Shown one piece after another: positions 15,563 to 23,968 of a DNA stretch of 64,000 nucleotides (its first letter is position 1; every line of letters begins with the position of its first letter). The stretch spans positions 1-64,000 of the forward strand of contig CBFGTV010000007.1 in the NCBI GenBank assembly GCA_965652145.1. The letters run 5' to 3'. Position numbers and translations under genes: made by a program. This stretch comes from CBFGTV01 sp965652145. Its GTDB lineage: Bacteria > Bacillota > Clostridia > Peptostreptococcales > Natronincolaceae. The notes below the pieces were generated by a model, which saw only the letters and a program-made list of their open reading frames with translations, was not told the origin of the DNA and ran no database searches.

Positions 15563-16273
15563 ATGTTTAGCCCAATTAAGAGCACAAAGGTATACGAGCA
15601 GGTAATCGAACAAATACAGGGCATGATTGCCAATGGAGATTTAAAGAAGGGTGATAAGCTGCCCTCTGAGAGACAGCTTGCAGAGCAGTTGGGGGTAAGC
15701 CGAACCTCTGTCAGAGAAGCCCTGAGGGCATTGCAAATTATCGGATTAATTGAAGTTAGGCAGGGAGATGGAAACTTTATTACCGAGAGCTTTGACCACT
15801 GTCTTTTCGAGCCCCTTTCAGCCTTATTTATGCTGCAGGAAAGCAGACCCCAGGAAATAGTAGATTTACGAAGAGTCATTGAGGTGGAAACTGCTACGTT
15901 GGCGGCCCAGAGAATTACAGATGAGGAAATTAAAGAGCTGGGAGAGCTGATTAATCAGCTAAAGCTATTGAGTGAAGCCCAGGATGAAAAAAATAGCGTT
16001 AAGGTAGACAAAGAATTTCACTATAGAATTGCCAGGGCGTCTAAAAATTATCTTTTATTAAACATTTTAAATGTTATTTCAGCCCTGATGGATAATTTTA
16101 TTGAGGATGCCAGAGGAATGATCCTAATGAATCAAAAAAACAAAAAGCTCCTGGTTGAACAGCATGAAAATATTTATAAGGCCTTAGCCAGGCGAGATCC
16201 AAAGGCAGCAGCAGGGGCCATGGAAACCCATATTAATTTAATTATCCAAGAATATCTAAATAAAATTGAGTAA
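15563..16273 (+). CDS. GntR/FadR-family regulator, probable lactate operon regulator
   Basis: A 236-residue regulator of the FadR subfamily. The N-terminal winged helix (residues 10-75) reads KVYEQVIEQIQGMIANGDLKKGDKLPSERQLAEQLGVSRTSVREALR. The C-terminal all-helical FCD domain (about 90-230) shows the metal-site pattern DLRRVIEVETATLAA, then FHYRIARASKN and VEQHENIYKALARRD with conserved histidines. LldR, LutR and PdhR, which sense lactate or pyruvate, belong here. It sits directly upstream of the lactate dehydrogenase/Etf genes, whose upstream region has two TGGTATNACCA sites, the type of operator this subfamily binds. The effector (lactate) is inferred from context. Confidence 0.9.
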   Translation: MFSPIKSTKVYEQVIEQIQGMIANGDLKKGDKLPSERQLAEQLGVSRTSVREALRALQIIGLIEVRQGDGNFITESFDHCLFEPLSALFMLQESRPQEIVDLRRVIEVETATLAAQRITDEEIKELGELINQLKLLSEAQDEKNSVKVDKEFHYRIARASKNYLLLNILNVISALMDNFIEDARGMILMNQKNKKLLVEQHENIYKALARRDPKAAAGAMETHINLIIQEYLNKIE

Positions 16274-16322
16274 TGATCAATACCTCTCATATTTAAAGTC
16301 AGGTTAATGTTACGAAACCTTC

Positions 16323-16356
16323 GGCCGGTAAAACAGTGTATATATGCTGGGATTCC
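16323..16356 (+). terminator. Hairpin after gntR, probable terminator
   Basis: GGCCGG/CCGGCC stem with a 22-base loop, followed by TTTACCTTTG. The T-run is interrupted, so the call is moderate. Confidence 0.5.
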
Positions 16357-16620
16357 CGGCCTTTACCTTTGTAGTAAATAGAGTAGAGGTAGAAAACAAA
16401 CGATACGTTAAATATATAACGATATCTAAGGTAATTTCTTCTCTATTTTCAATAAAATATATCAACGATATCGGCAACAAGAAGCCATAAAAATTTAAGC
16501 CACCGACAGAAGGCTTTGTAATTCCTTGAAAAAGGTGGAATCTACAAAGCAACTAATTTTTATAATAATATAAATTTATCTCCTTTATCGACATAGTGTG
16601 CGTTAAAAAATAAATAAATA

Positions 16621-16923
16621 TTGAAATGTTTCAAAAATTATGATAACTTTATCATATACTGGTATGACCATATTACCATCCTGTATTTAAAGGATTTCTT
16701 CTTGATAATAGTCAACGGATGTAAGGTGCTACATAGTATACAGGATTATGCGCCATCGGAAGGGATGAGCTATAAAAAATGGACAATATCAGGTAAATAG
16801 CAATTGAGAGTTATTTGAAAATTATATAAAGTATAGGGGGAATAAAATTTTTTTTAATAATTTTATTTAAGAAATCGTTTTCAATCTATTTTTTATGTTA
16901 TTATTGGTATTACCATAATACCA
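16621..16923 (+). promoter_or_regulatory. Control region of the lactate operon (duplicated operator, cre site)
   Basis: Inside the 669-base gap 16274-16942. Two 19-bp sites differ at two positions: TGGTATGACCATATTACCA (16660-16678) and TGGTATTACCATAATACCA (16905-16923). The latter is an inverted repeat ending seven bases before the AGGAGGG of etfB. Both contain the GntR-type core TGGT-N3-ACCA. Two further palindromes precede the first: TTGAAA-TG-TTTCAA (16621-16634) and TATGATAA-CT-TTATCATA (16639-16656). A cre-like AGAAATCGTTTTCA lies at 16870-16883. The promoter itself is not obvious. Confidence 0.75.
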
Positions 16924-16942
16924 TTATTATAGGAGGGAGAAT

Positions 16943-17728
16943 ATGGAAATCGTTGTATGTATTAAGCAGGTTCCAGGAACAACAGAGGTTAAATTAGATG
17001 AAAATGGAAATTTAATGCGGGATGGTATTGATTCAAAAATGAATCCTTATGATCTATATGCCATCGAAACAGCATTAAAAATCAAGGAAGAGAAGGGGGC
17101 TGCCCTCAATGTGATCACCATGGGACCACCTCAGTCTGAAGCAGTGCTTCGGGAGGCCTTCATGATGGGGGCTGATGAGGGATATCTGTTAACAGACAGA
17201 AAGTTTGCAGGAGCAGATGTATTGGCCACTTCCTACACGCTGGCTCAAGGAGTTCAAAGGATAGGCAAGCCTCAGTTAATTATTTGTGGAAAGCAGACAA
17301 CCGATGGTGATACGGCCCAGGTTGGGCCCGAAATGGCAGAATATATGGGAATACCCCATGTTGCCAATGTTAAAAAAATAATTGAGGTAAAGGAAAGTTC
17401 TATTGTAGTAGAGATGGATATGCCCACCACCTTAGAAACTGTTGAGGTTCAGTTTCCCTGTCTGATTACGGTAGAAAAGGGAATCTTTCAGCCCAGGCTG
17501 CCCTCCTACAAACGAAAGAAAGAGACAAAATATAAAGCCATTACCAGTTTAACCCTTCAGGATTTGCTGGATAAAGATGAAAAGCAATACGGGGGCAGTG
17601 GTTCACCTACTCGAGTTGAGCGGGTGTTTCCGCCGGCGGTTAATACCGATAAGGAAGTCTGGAATGGTACAGGTGAAGAATTGGCTGATAAATTGTTTGA
17701 TAAGCTGGCTGAACTTAAGTTTATATAA
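16943..17728 (+). CDS. lctB: Electron transfer flavoprotein beta subunit of lactate dehydrogenase complex
   Basis: A 261-residue EtfB. The N-terminus MEIVVCIKQVPGTTEV and the loop GKQTTDGDTAQVGPEMAEYMG (around residue 113) are typical of the FAD-binding EtfB of bifurcating complexes. With the next two genes it matches the LctB-LctC-LctD set of Acetobacterium woodii, which oxidises lactate with NAD+ while using reduced ferredoxin to lift the electrons. The product is cytoplasmic and pairs with EtfA. The ATG is preceded by AGGAGGG immediately after an operator. The gap to etfA is 38 bases. Confidence 0.92.
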   Translation: MEIVVCIKQVPGTTEVKLDENGNLMRDGIDSKMNPYDLYAIETALKIKEEKGAALNVITMGPPQSEAVLREAFMMGADEGYLLTDRKFAGADVLATSYTLAQGVQRIGKPQLIICGKQTTDGDTAQVGPEMAEYMGIPHVANVKKIIEVKESSIVVEMDMPTTLETVEVQFPCLITVEKGIFQPRLPSYKRKKETKYKAITSLTLQDLLDKDEKQYGGSGSPTRVERVFPPAVNTDKEVWNGTGEELADKLFDKLAELKFI

Positions 17729-17766
17729 CAAACAAGTAAGATTTCTATTCATTTAGGAGGGAGTTT

Positions 17767-18948
17767 ATGGCAGGTATAATTGTAAATCAAAGTAAAATTA
17801 ATGATATTGATGCGGCTATTGGCCTATGTCCTTTTAGTGCCATTGAGTTTAAAGATGGTGAGGTTCAAATCAATGCAGGCTGTAAGCAGTGTATGATCTG
17901 TGTCAAAAAAGGACCGGAGGGGGCCTTTATCTTCCAGAAGGATGAGGTTGTTGAAATTGATAAATCTAAGTGGAAGGGAATTGCAGTCTACGTAGATCAT
18001 TTAGATGGTGATATTCATCCTGTTACACTAGAGTTAATCGGAAAGGCCAAAGAGCTGGCAGAAAAAATCAGTCATCCGGTATATGCCTTGTTTATTGGAG
18101 GTAATATAGAAGCCAAGGCCCAGGAATTGCTTCATTACGGAGTAGATGAGGTTTTTGTATATGATCATCAAGAGCTGAAGGATTTTAGAATCGAGCCCTA
18201 TACGGCTGCTTTTGAAAATTTCATCGAAAAGGTCAAGCCCTCAACGGTTCTGGTGGGAGCCACCACCCTGGGGCGTTCCCTGGCACCCAGAATAGCCGCC
18301 AGGTTTAAAACAGGCTTAACGGCAGACTGTACTATTTTAGATGTCAAGGAAAATACAGACTTAGTTCAAATCAGACCGGCCTTTGGGGGGAACATTATGG
18401 CTCAAATCATTACGCCAAACCACAGACCCCAATTTGCAACGGTACGATATAAAATTTTTAATGCACCGGAGCGTAGTCACCAGGCCACAGGGAAAGTGAC
18501 GATCTGCCAGGTACCGGGGGATAAGCTAAATTCTGCCATCAGGGTTTTAAAAATCAATGAAAAAGAGGTTGAGGAAAATATTTCCGATGCTGAAGTGATT
18601 GTGGTGGCAGGACGAGGTGTAAAAAAGGAAAAGGATTTGGAAATGATTAACGAGCTTGCCAAGGCCCTGGGTGCCCAGGTGGCTTGTACAAGACCCCTCA
18701 TTGAGGCTGGATGGGGTGATCCAAGAAAGCAAATTGGTTTGAGTGGTAGAACAGTGCGACCAAAGTTAATTATTACCTGTGGCGTATCGGGTTCTGTTCA
18801 GTTTAAAGCAGGTATGAGCAATTCCGAGGTGATCATTGCCATTGATGAAGATCCAAAGGCAGCAATCTTTGATGTCGCTCATTATGGTATCGTTGGAAAT
18901 ATCTATGAAGTGATTCCAAGTCTACTGGAAAAAATCAAATCAATGTAA
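17767..18948 (+). CDS. lctC: Electron transfer flavoprotein alpha subunit with N-terminal Fe-S domain
   Basis: A 393-residue EtfA. Residues 1-60 are an added ferredoxin-like domain with cysteines at 21, 39, 42 and 45 (C-x17-C-x2-C-x2-C), enough for one [4Fe-4S] cluster, a feature of bifurcating lactate dehydrogenase EtfA. The middle is the EtfA N-domain, and the C-terminal FAD domain contains GRGVKKEKDLEMI near 278 and GLSGRTVRPKLIITCGVSGSVQF near 325. It should receive electrons from ferredoxin and pass them to the dehydrogenase FAD. AGGAGGGAG precedes the ATG, and only 12 bases separate it from the dehydrogenase gene. Confidence 0.93.
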   Translation: MAGIIVNQSKINDIDAAIGLCPFSAIEFKDGEVQINAGCKQCMICVKKGPEGAFIFQKDEVVEIDKSKWKGIAVYVDHLDGDIHPVTLELIGKAKELAEKISHPVYALFIGGNIEAKAQELLHYGVDEVFVYDHQELKDFRIEPYTAAFENFIEKVKPSTVLVGATTLGRSLAPRIAARFKTGLTADCTILDVKENTDLVQIRPAFGGNIMAQIITPNHRPQFATVRYKIFNAPERSHQATGKVTICQVPGDKLNSAIRVLKINEKEVEENISDAEVIVVAGRGVKKEKDLEMINELAKALGAQVACTRPLIEAGWGDPRKQIGLSGRTVRPKLIITCGVSGSVQFKAGMSNSEVIIAIDEDPKAAIFDVAHYGIVGNIYEVIPSLLEKIKSM

Positions 18949-18960
18949 GAGGTGAATAGG

Positions 18961-20358
18961 ATGAATTATAAAAAAATAGACGAGAAGGATATTCAGTTTT
19001 TAATCTCGATATTAGGCCAAGACAGGGTATATGTTGGCGAACAGATTAATGAAGATTTTGCCCATGATGAATTGGCCAGTGTAAAAAAAATGCCAGAGGT
19101 ACTGGTAGAGGTAAAGTCAACCCAGGAAGTATCTCAAATAATGAAATATGCCTATGAAAACAATATTCCTGTAACCCCAAGGGGGCAGGGAACAGGCCTG
19201 GTCGGTGGTTCAGTAGCCCTTTATGGGGGAATTATGATGAACCTGAGTAAAATGAATAATATACTGGAATTGGATGAAGAAAATCTTACCCTAACAGTAG
19301 AACCAGGCGTATTGTTAATGGAAATCAGTAAGTATGTAGAGGCCCACGATCTCTTTTATCCACCGGACCCGGGCGAAAAGAGTGCCACCATTGCAGGGAA
19401 TATCAATACCAATGCCGGCGGCATGAGGGCCGTTAAGTATGGTGTAACAAGGGATTACGTAAGGGGCTTGGAGGTTGTGCTTCCCAATGGCGAAATCATG
19501 GAGGTTGGGGGGAAAATTGTAAAAAACAGCTCCGGCTATAGCCTTAAGGATCTAATTGTTGGATCAGAGGGAACCCTTGGAATTGTTACCAAGGCAATAT
19601 TAAGATTATTACCATTGCCTAAAAAGACAATCAGTCTTTTGGTGCCCTTTAAAACACTAGAGGAAGCTATTGAAACGGTACCTAAAATTATCAGGTCTAA
19701 ATCAATACCAACAGCCGTTGAATACATGGTACGGGATACCATTTTATCTGCCGAAGAATTTTTAGGTAAGCCATTCCCCGATAAATCTTCAGATGCCTAC
19801 TTATTGCTGTCCTTTGATGGGAGCTCAAAGGAGGATATTGAAAAGGCCTACGAGAGCGTCGCAGAGGTTTGTCTTGAGTCTGGAGCCTTAGATGTGTATA
19901 TTTCAGAAACCCAGGAAAGACACGAGGCCATTTGGTCTGCCCGGGGAGCCTTCCTTGAGGCGATTAAGGCATCTACCACTGAAATGGATGAATGTGATGT
20001 GGTGGTTCCAAGGAATAAAATTGCTGAGTTCGTAAAATATTCAAACGAGCTGCAAAAAGAATATAATATCAGAATTAAATCCTTTGGTCATGCCGGTGAC
20101 GGGAATCTTCATATCTATGTTTTGCGAGATCAATTGGATCAAGCAGAATGGGAAAAGAAGCTCAGTGATGTTTTTGACTGCATGTATAAACGTGCAAGGG
20201 AATTAAATGGCCAGGTTTCAGGGGAACATGGTATTGGTATCGCCAAGAAGGAATATTTAAAGGAATCCTTTAATAGTCAGCAGATTGCCATTATGAGGGG
20301 GATCAAAGCAGCCTTTGACCCCAAAAACGTTCTAAATCCCGGAAAAGTAATTGCCTAG
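18961..20358 (+). CDS. lctD: FAD-linked lactate dehydrogenase (GlcD/LctD family)
   Basis: A 465-residue flavoprotein. The ATG at 18961 is chosen because AGAGGTG is well spaced for it; a GTG nine bases up is inside that site. The PP-loop FAD domain (about 35-215) contains VTPRGQGTGLVGGSV and DPGEKSATIAGNINTNAGGMRAVKYG; the C-terminal oxidase domain shows FGHAGDGNLHIY and GQVSGEHGIGIAKKEYL. The GlcD family includes D-lactate and glycolate dehydrogenases; placement after bifurcating EtfBA argues for lactate. No lactate permease or racemase follows, unlike A. woodii. An 18-bp terminator hairpin ends the operon. Confidence 0.92.
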   Translation: MNYKKIDEKDIQFLISILGQDRVYVGEQINEDFAHDELASVKKMPEVLVEVKSTQEVSQIMKYAYENNIPVTPRGQGTGLVGGSVALYGGIMMNLSKMNNILELDEENLTLTVEPGVLLMEISKYVEAHDLFYPPDPGEKSATIAGNINTNAGGMRAVKYGVTRDYVRGLEVVLPNGEIMEVGGKIVKNSSGYSLKDLIVGSEGTLGIVTKAILRLLPLPKKTISLLVPFKTLEEAIETVPKIIRSKSIPTAVEYMVRDTILSAEEFLGKPFPDKSSDAYLLLSFDGSSKEDIEKAYESVAEVCLESGALDVYISETQERHEAIWSARGAFLEAIKASTTEMDECDVVVPRNKIAEFVKYSNELQKEYNIRIKSFGHAGDGNLHIYVLRDQLDQAEWEKKLSDVFDCMYKRARELNGQVSGEHGIGIAKKEYLKESFNSQQIAIMRGIKAAFDPKNVLNPGKVIA

Positions 20359-20382
20359 ATTAAATATAATGAATACAAAATA

Positions 20383-20423
20383 AGAGCAGGAGGCAGATAA
20401 TATACTTATCTGCCTCCTGCTCT
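20383..20423. terminator. Bidirectional terminator with an 18-bp perfect stem
   Basis: AGAGCAGGAGGCAGATAA pairs perfectly with its complement across the loop TATAC. It ends both the lactate operon and the convergent HD-GYP gene, whose stop codon and last codons lie within the right arm. Confidence 0.92.
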
Positions 20424-21716
20424 ATTTAAAGACTCCGTTAGCTGCAAAAGATGGGTTTTATCATGGCAGGAGAGCATTTCTATAAAGCCCCTGGCCACCT
20501 GGGGATGAAATTGGTGTCCTGTTTCATTCTGAATAATCTCCAGGGCCTGTCGCCGGGTCATTCCCTTTCGATAGGATCGATCACTGGTCATGGCATCAAA
20601 GGCATCCGCCACAGACAAAATATAGGCTTCTATTTGAACGTCATCACCACTGAGCCCTTCCGGGTATCCCTTCCCATCATATCGTTCATGGTGCTGGTAA
20701 ATGATCGATTTAATTTCGTTTAAAAAATTTGCATCATTTAATATTTTAATTCCAATGGCAGGATGGCTTTGTATTTTGCTCATTTCTTCCTCAGAAAGTC
20801 TGGCGGGCTTATTAAGGATGGAGTCTTCAATTCCTATTTTTCCAATATCATGTAAAAGAGCAGCGGTTCCAAGATTGCTAACTTGCTTATCAGTTAACCC
20901 TAAATGGGCCCCCAGGGCCTGGGCATAATCAGAAACTCTTTGGGAATGTCCGTTGGTATAGGGGTCCTTGGCTTCTACCGCTCGGGTCAGAGCATAGACA
21001 GATTCCATATATAGCTTTTTCATGTCTAAATAGAGCTTGAAGGAATGTCTGGCTAAAAGCAGCGGACCAAAAAACAAAAGCATGATGATACTGCCGTAGT
21101 TTAAATACAGGAGACTGATAAAAATGCCAAGGGTAGCAATTATAAAGGAATTGGGCAAGGTCCACTTAAAATTATTAAGGAACATTTGCCAGAAGGATTC
21201 CCTTGTCAGAAGGGTGAACAAGGTTGTTACAATGGTAGTGTTAATCAACAGGTAAGCAGTTACCGCCAATAAAAGGGGCATTATATAAAGATAAAAGGTG
21301 TGATTTCCCACCTGGGTATTAAATTGATAATATAGAAGGGCGGGAATCCCGATGGATAAAAAGCATTGGGCGCCATTAAAAAGTGTTTTATAGGGGGATG
21401 TATTGCCGATATGACTGTGGGTTCCATCAGCCTCCCTTAATATTCTTAAAGTGACTCCGATAGAACAGCAAAGGGCAGCGGCAAAGGGACCATTAATAAT
21501 CATCACTGCCAGGCCTATGGCATAGCCCACTGAAACGGCACTGTCATTAGGCAATGGAACTGCCATCGATTCAACCGCAAAGGATAAAAATACGAAAAGA
21601 AAAAAGGCTGGTAGATTGGGAATTCCATATTGAAAGGCCAGATAAACGCCCAAGCCGGTGGCTGCCGACAGAATGATTAGGACGTAAAGTTTGACTGATC
21701 TGGGCAATGTATTCAT
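20406..21716 (-). CDS. Membrane HD-GYP domain phosphohydrolase
   Basis: A 436-residue protein. About six or seven transmembrane helices fill residues 10-220. The cytoplasmic HD-GYP domain (about 230-420) has NGHSQRVSDYAQALG, the metal motif LLHDIGKIGIEDSIL, HPAIGIKIL, HHERYDGKGYPEGL (HHE and GYP signatures) and ADAFDAMTSDRSYR. All usual metal ligands are visible, so it is probably an active cyclic-di-GMP or related cyclic nucleotide phosphodiesterase coupled to an unknown membrane sensor. Its last residues (NRAGGR) are encoded inside the terminator stem shared with the lactate operon. Confidence 0.92.
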   Translation of the reverse strand: MNTLPRSVKLYVLIILSAATGLGVYLAFQYGIPNLPAFFLFVFLSFAVESMAVPLPNDSAVSVGYAIGLAVMIINGPFAAALCCSIGVTLRILREADGTHSHIGNTSPYKTLFNGAQCFLSIGIPALLYYQFNTQVGNHTFYLYIMPLLLAVTAYLLINTTIVTTLFTLLTRESFWQMFLNNFKWTLPNSFIIATLGIFISLLYLNYGSIIMLLFFGPLLLARHSFKLYLDMKKLYMESVYALTRAVEAKDPYTNGHSQRVSDYAQALGAHLGLTDKQVSNLGTAALLHDIGKIGIEDSILNKPARLSEEEMSKIQSHPAIGIKILNDANFLNEIKSIIYQHHERYDGKGYPEGLSGDDVQIEAYILSVADAFDAMTSDRSYRKGMTRRQALEIIQNETGHQFHPQVARGFIEMLSCHDKTHLLQLTESLNRAGGR

Positions 21717-21741
21717 TAAATATTCCTCCAGAATAAAAGCA

Positions 21742-21924
21742 ATTTAGATCGACTAGTTTTAATTATCTCCAGGTTAAATGAGCAGCAGCACTTGCCAATA
21801 TGTTTAAAATGGTTGTTAGTATCGCCATTATTCCAGCCCCCTACGTTAAACTCTGCTGCGACGCTAAGGCAGACAGGTGGCTACGCTACGCTATAGACGA
21901 AACCTATAATAGTCGATCTAAATT
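21742..21924. mobile_element. Short element with 15-bp terminal inverted repeats
   Basis: AATTTAGATCGACTA at 21742-21756 and its exact complement TAGTCGATCTAAATT at 21910-21924 bound a 183-bp segment between two minus-strand genes. The inside is richer in GC and has a GCTACGCTACGCTA motif unlike its surroundings. No target duplication is obvious and no second copy is present in the window. It could be a MITE or a long-range stem in an RNA. Confidence 0.5.
21763..21828 (-). CDS. Possible 21-residue hydrophobic peptide
   Basis: A short minus-strand frame encodes MAILTTILNILASAAAHLTW plus arginine, preceded by AGGGGG ten bases upstream. It would be one amphipathic or membrane helix. It lies wholly inside the inverted-repeat element, so it may be chance. 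I have no family assignment. Confidence 0.25.
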   Translation of the reverse strand: MAILTTILNILASAAAHLTWR

Positions 21925-21935
21925 ACAAAAATTAA

Positions 21936-22574
21936 TCATATTGTTAATTTGATCAGCTTCCGATTAATTGCATCTAAGGTTGCTTTGACAACAGCCTCCC
22001 TCAAATCGTTTTTAATAATAGCAGTGCCCACCAGTAATTCCTCTTGATGAAAATTAATTACACTGACGGCTGCAATGATAATGTCTTGTTTAGCAATATT
22101 GGAACGCTCAATATCTTCGATGGAAAAAACCCAATTTCCCTGAATCATTTGTTGTAATGCCTTGATGGTGGCCCCGGCAATGACTCGATTATTATTACTG
22201 ACGGTATTATAGCCCTCTTCATGGGCCTCAAAAATAGTGCCATCCTGTTTGAGCTTTACTCCCACCCGTATCATATTTCCATTTAAAGAATATGAAATTT
22301 CTTCAATCTCAATACGCCGATCGGGTTTTTGCAAAGTCGGCTCTGTAACCTGTGCAATACTGATTTTTTTATGATCAAAATTCACATCAAATTTTGCCAG
22401 CATGACCGATTGAATGTCTCTGGAAATTTGCTTTGGGTTCCGGTCAGTGGTGGCCATAATATGCATCTCTTCTATTTCATTATTTTCATTGAACACAATT
22501 TTTGACGAAATAATTCCCGGGATGCTATTCAAAACATTTTCCATTTGATTGATGCTTCCATTATTATTCTCCAT
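21936..22574 (-). CDS. Conserved-looking protein of unknown function
   Basis: A 212-residue soluble protein; the ATG at 22574 follows AAGGGG with good spacing, better than a TTG two codons earlier. Two halves can be seen. Residues 10-75 (MENVLNSIPGIISSKIVFNENNEIEEMHIMA...) look like a small alpha/beta domain. Residues 80-210 contain alternating strands (ISYSLNGNMIRVGVKLKQDGTIFEA) and helices, ending in AVVKATLDAINRKLIKLTI. There are no cysteines, signal peptide or membrane helices. It is the gene upstream of HD-GYP on the same strand, separated by the repeat element. I do not recognise its function. Confidence 0.7.
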   Translation of the reverse strand: MENNNGSINQMENVLNSIPGIISSKIVFNENNEIEEMHIMATTDRNPKQISRDIQSVMLAKFDVNFDHKKISIAQVTEPTLQKPDRRIEIEEISYSLNGNMIRVGVKLKQDGTIFEAHEEGYNTVSNNNRVIAGATIKALQQMIQGNWVFSIEDIERSNIAKQDIIIAAVSVINFHQEELLVGTAIIKNDLREAVVKATLDAINRKLIKLTI

Positions 22575-22847
22575 AGTCAATCCCCTTATTTTCCCACATT
22601 TTATACCATGTCTATTATTCTACAATAGAATACTTTTTCCTGCTTATTCTATTAAATATATAGCGAGACTTTTAGAAAATATTAATCATAATCATGGAAA
22701 ACTGACAAACATTTTATCATGTCAGATAATTTATAAAGAAGGTGATTTGTAGAAAAATAGCGAATAATAGATGTTTAAGAAACGTTATAAATATTACTAT
22801 TAAGGGTAAGGGTGAAATTAGACATAATGTCTGAGAGGAGGAGGAAA

Positions 22848-23597
22848 ATGGCCTACCAAGGAAAAACCATTGTTGTTACTGGGGGTGCCCAGGGAATTGG
22901 CCGGGAAATTGCATGGGCCTACGGAAAAATGGGCGGGAGTATTATCATCGCAGATATCAATCGGGAATTAGGTAATAAACTTCAGGGGGAAATGGAGGAG
23001 GCCCATATCAAAGCCAGCTTCCTCTATACCGATGTGGCTAAGGAAAGCGATGTCAAATATATGGTGGCTGAAACCCTAAGGCTATACAATAAAATTGATA
23101 TATTGATCAATAATGCAGCCATATCATACTATTCTGAAGATCCCCTTGAAATGAGTCTGGAAAAATGGAATAGGATTATCGGAGTCAACTTAACCGGTAC
23201 CTATTTGTGCTCCAAGCACTGCAGCAGGGCAATGAAGCTGCAGGGTGGCGGAAATATTATCAATATGGCGTCAACCCGTGCCTTTATGTCAGAAGCCCAT
23301 ACAGAGGCCTATTCAGCTTCTAAGGGCGGAATACTTTCCTTAACCCACGCCCTGGCAATTTCCCTAGGAAAGTATGGGATACGGGTCAATGCCATTAGTC
23401 CGGGCTGGATTGAAAACCAACACTATGAGCAGCTTAGACCAATAGATCATGAACAGCATCCTGTTGGGAGGGTCGGCCGACCGGGGGATGTGGCAAAGCT
23501 CTGCCTTTATCTCACATCAGATGAGGCAGCCTTTATAACAGGGCAAAACTTTACAGTAGACGGGGGAATGACTAAAAAAATGATCTATGAGCCCTAG
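22848..23597 (+). CDS. Short-chain dehydrogenase/reductase (SDR)
   Basis: A 249-residue classical SDR. The ATG at 22848 follows GAGAGGAGGAGG. Cofactor motif TGGAQGIG is at residues 11-18, NNAA near 88, the catalytic serine in NMASTR near 140 and YSASK near 153; PGW-type and DGGM C-terminal motifs are also present. An acidic D in ADINRE after the second strand favours NAD(H). The substrate cannot be told; the family includes 3-oxoacyl-ACP reductases and sugar or alcohol dehydrogenases. The stop codon is created by a MITE inserted at a TA; without it the frame would have continued six more codons. Confidence 0.9.
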   Translation: MAYQGKTIVVTGGAQGIGREIAWAYGKMGGSIIIADINRELGNKLQGEMEEAHIKASFLYTDVAKESDVKYMVAETLRLYNKIDILINNAAISYYSEDPLEMSLEKWNRIIGVNLTGTYLCSKHCSRAMKLQGGGNIINMASTRAFMSEAHTEAYSASKGGILSLTHALAISLGKYGIRVNAISPGWIENQHYEQLRPIDHEQHPVGRVGRPGDVAKLCLYLTSDEAAFITGQNFTVDGGMTKKMIYEP

Positions 23598-23757
23598 GGC
23601 GTGTCTGAAAACCCACTCAAGGGCATCTTTCACCGCTTTTTTGTCCCACGCAGCGTTGCTTTTCCTTGACGTACTCCTAGTATGCCTTCAAAAAAGCGCC
23701 TTGCTTGGAACAAAAATTCAGGAAAATCTACACCCTTCGGAGTATTCAGGCACACCC
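23597..23757. mobile_element. MITE-like element, copy 2 (161 bp, TA target duplication)
   Basis: The same element as at 7138-7294, in the same orientation, with terminal repeats GGGCGTGTCTGAA/TTCAGGCACACCC and TA on both sides. It differs by a 4-base insertion (TTGG) and about eight substitutions. The other bases up to 23968 hold no gene; a GTATGATAAAG just before 23940 may be the promoter of the next operon. Confidence 0.88.
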
Positions 23758-23968
23758 TATCTTACATTACCGATATGAATAGATTATCCCTGGGCAGATT
23801 CTCCTCCTGTACCTTGCCCTATGGAAGTTTTCCTCGGGGATTAACAAAAGGCTTAACTGCGAAAGAACCCATTTAGAGCCCAAATATGTGATCTTAACGG
23901 AGCATATCTTTAAGGGCTAGAATATGGTATGATAAAGAGAGACCGGGTGAATAAGGAGGTTTTATTGC

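Noticed and set aside
16310..16552. Minus-strand frame of 80 codons in the gap before the lactate operon
   Set aside because: No ribosome binding site, no recognisable domain, and it overlaps the hairpin after gntR; probably chance.
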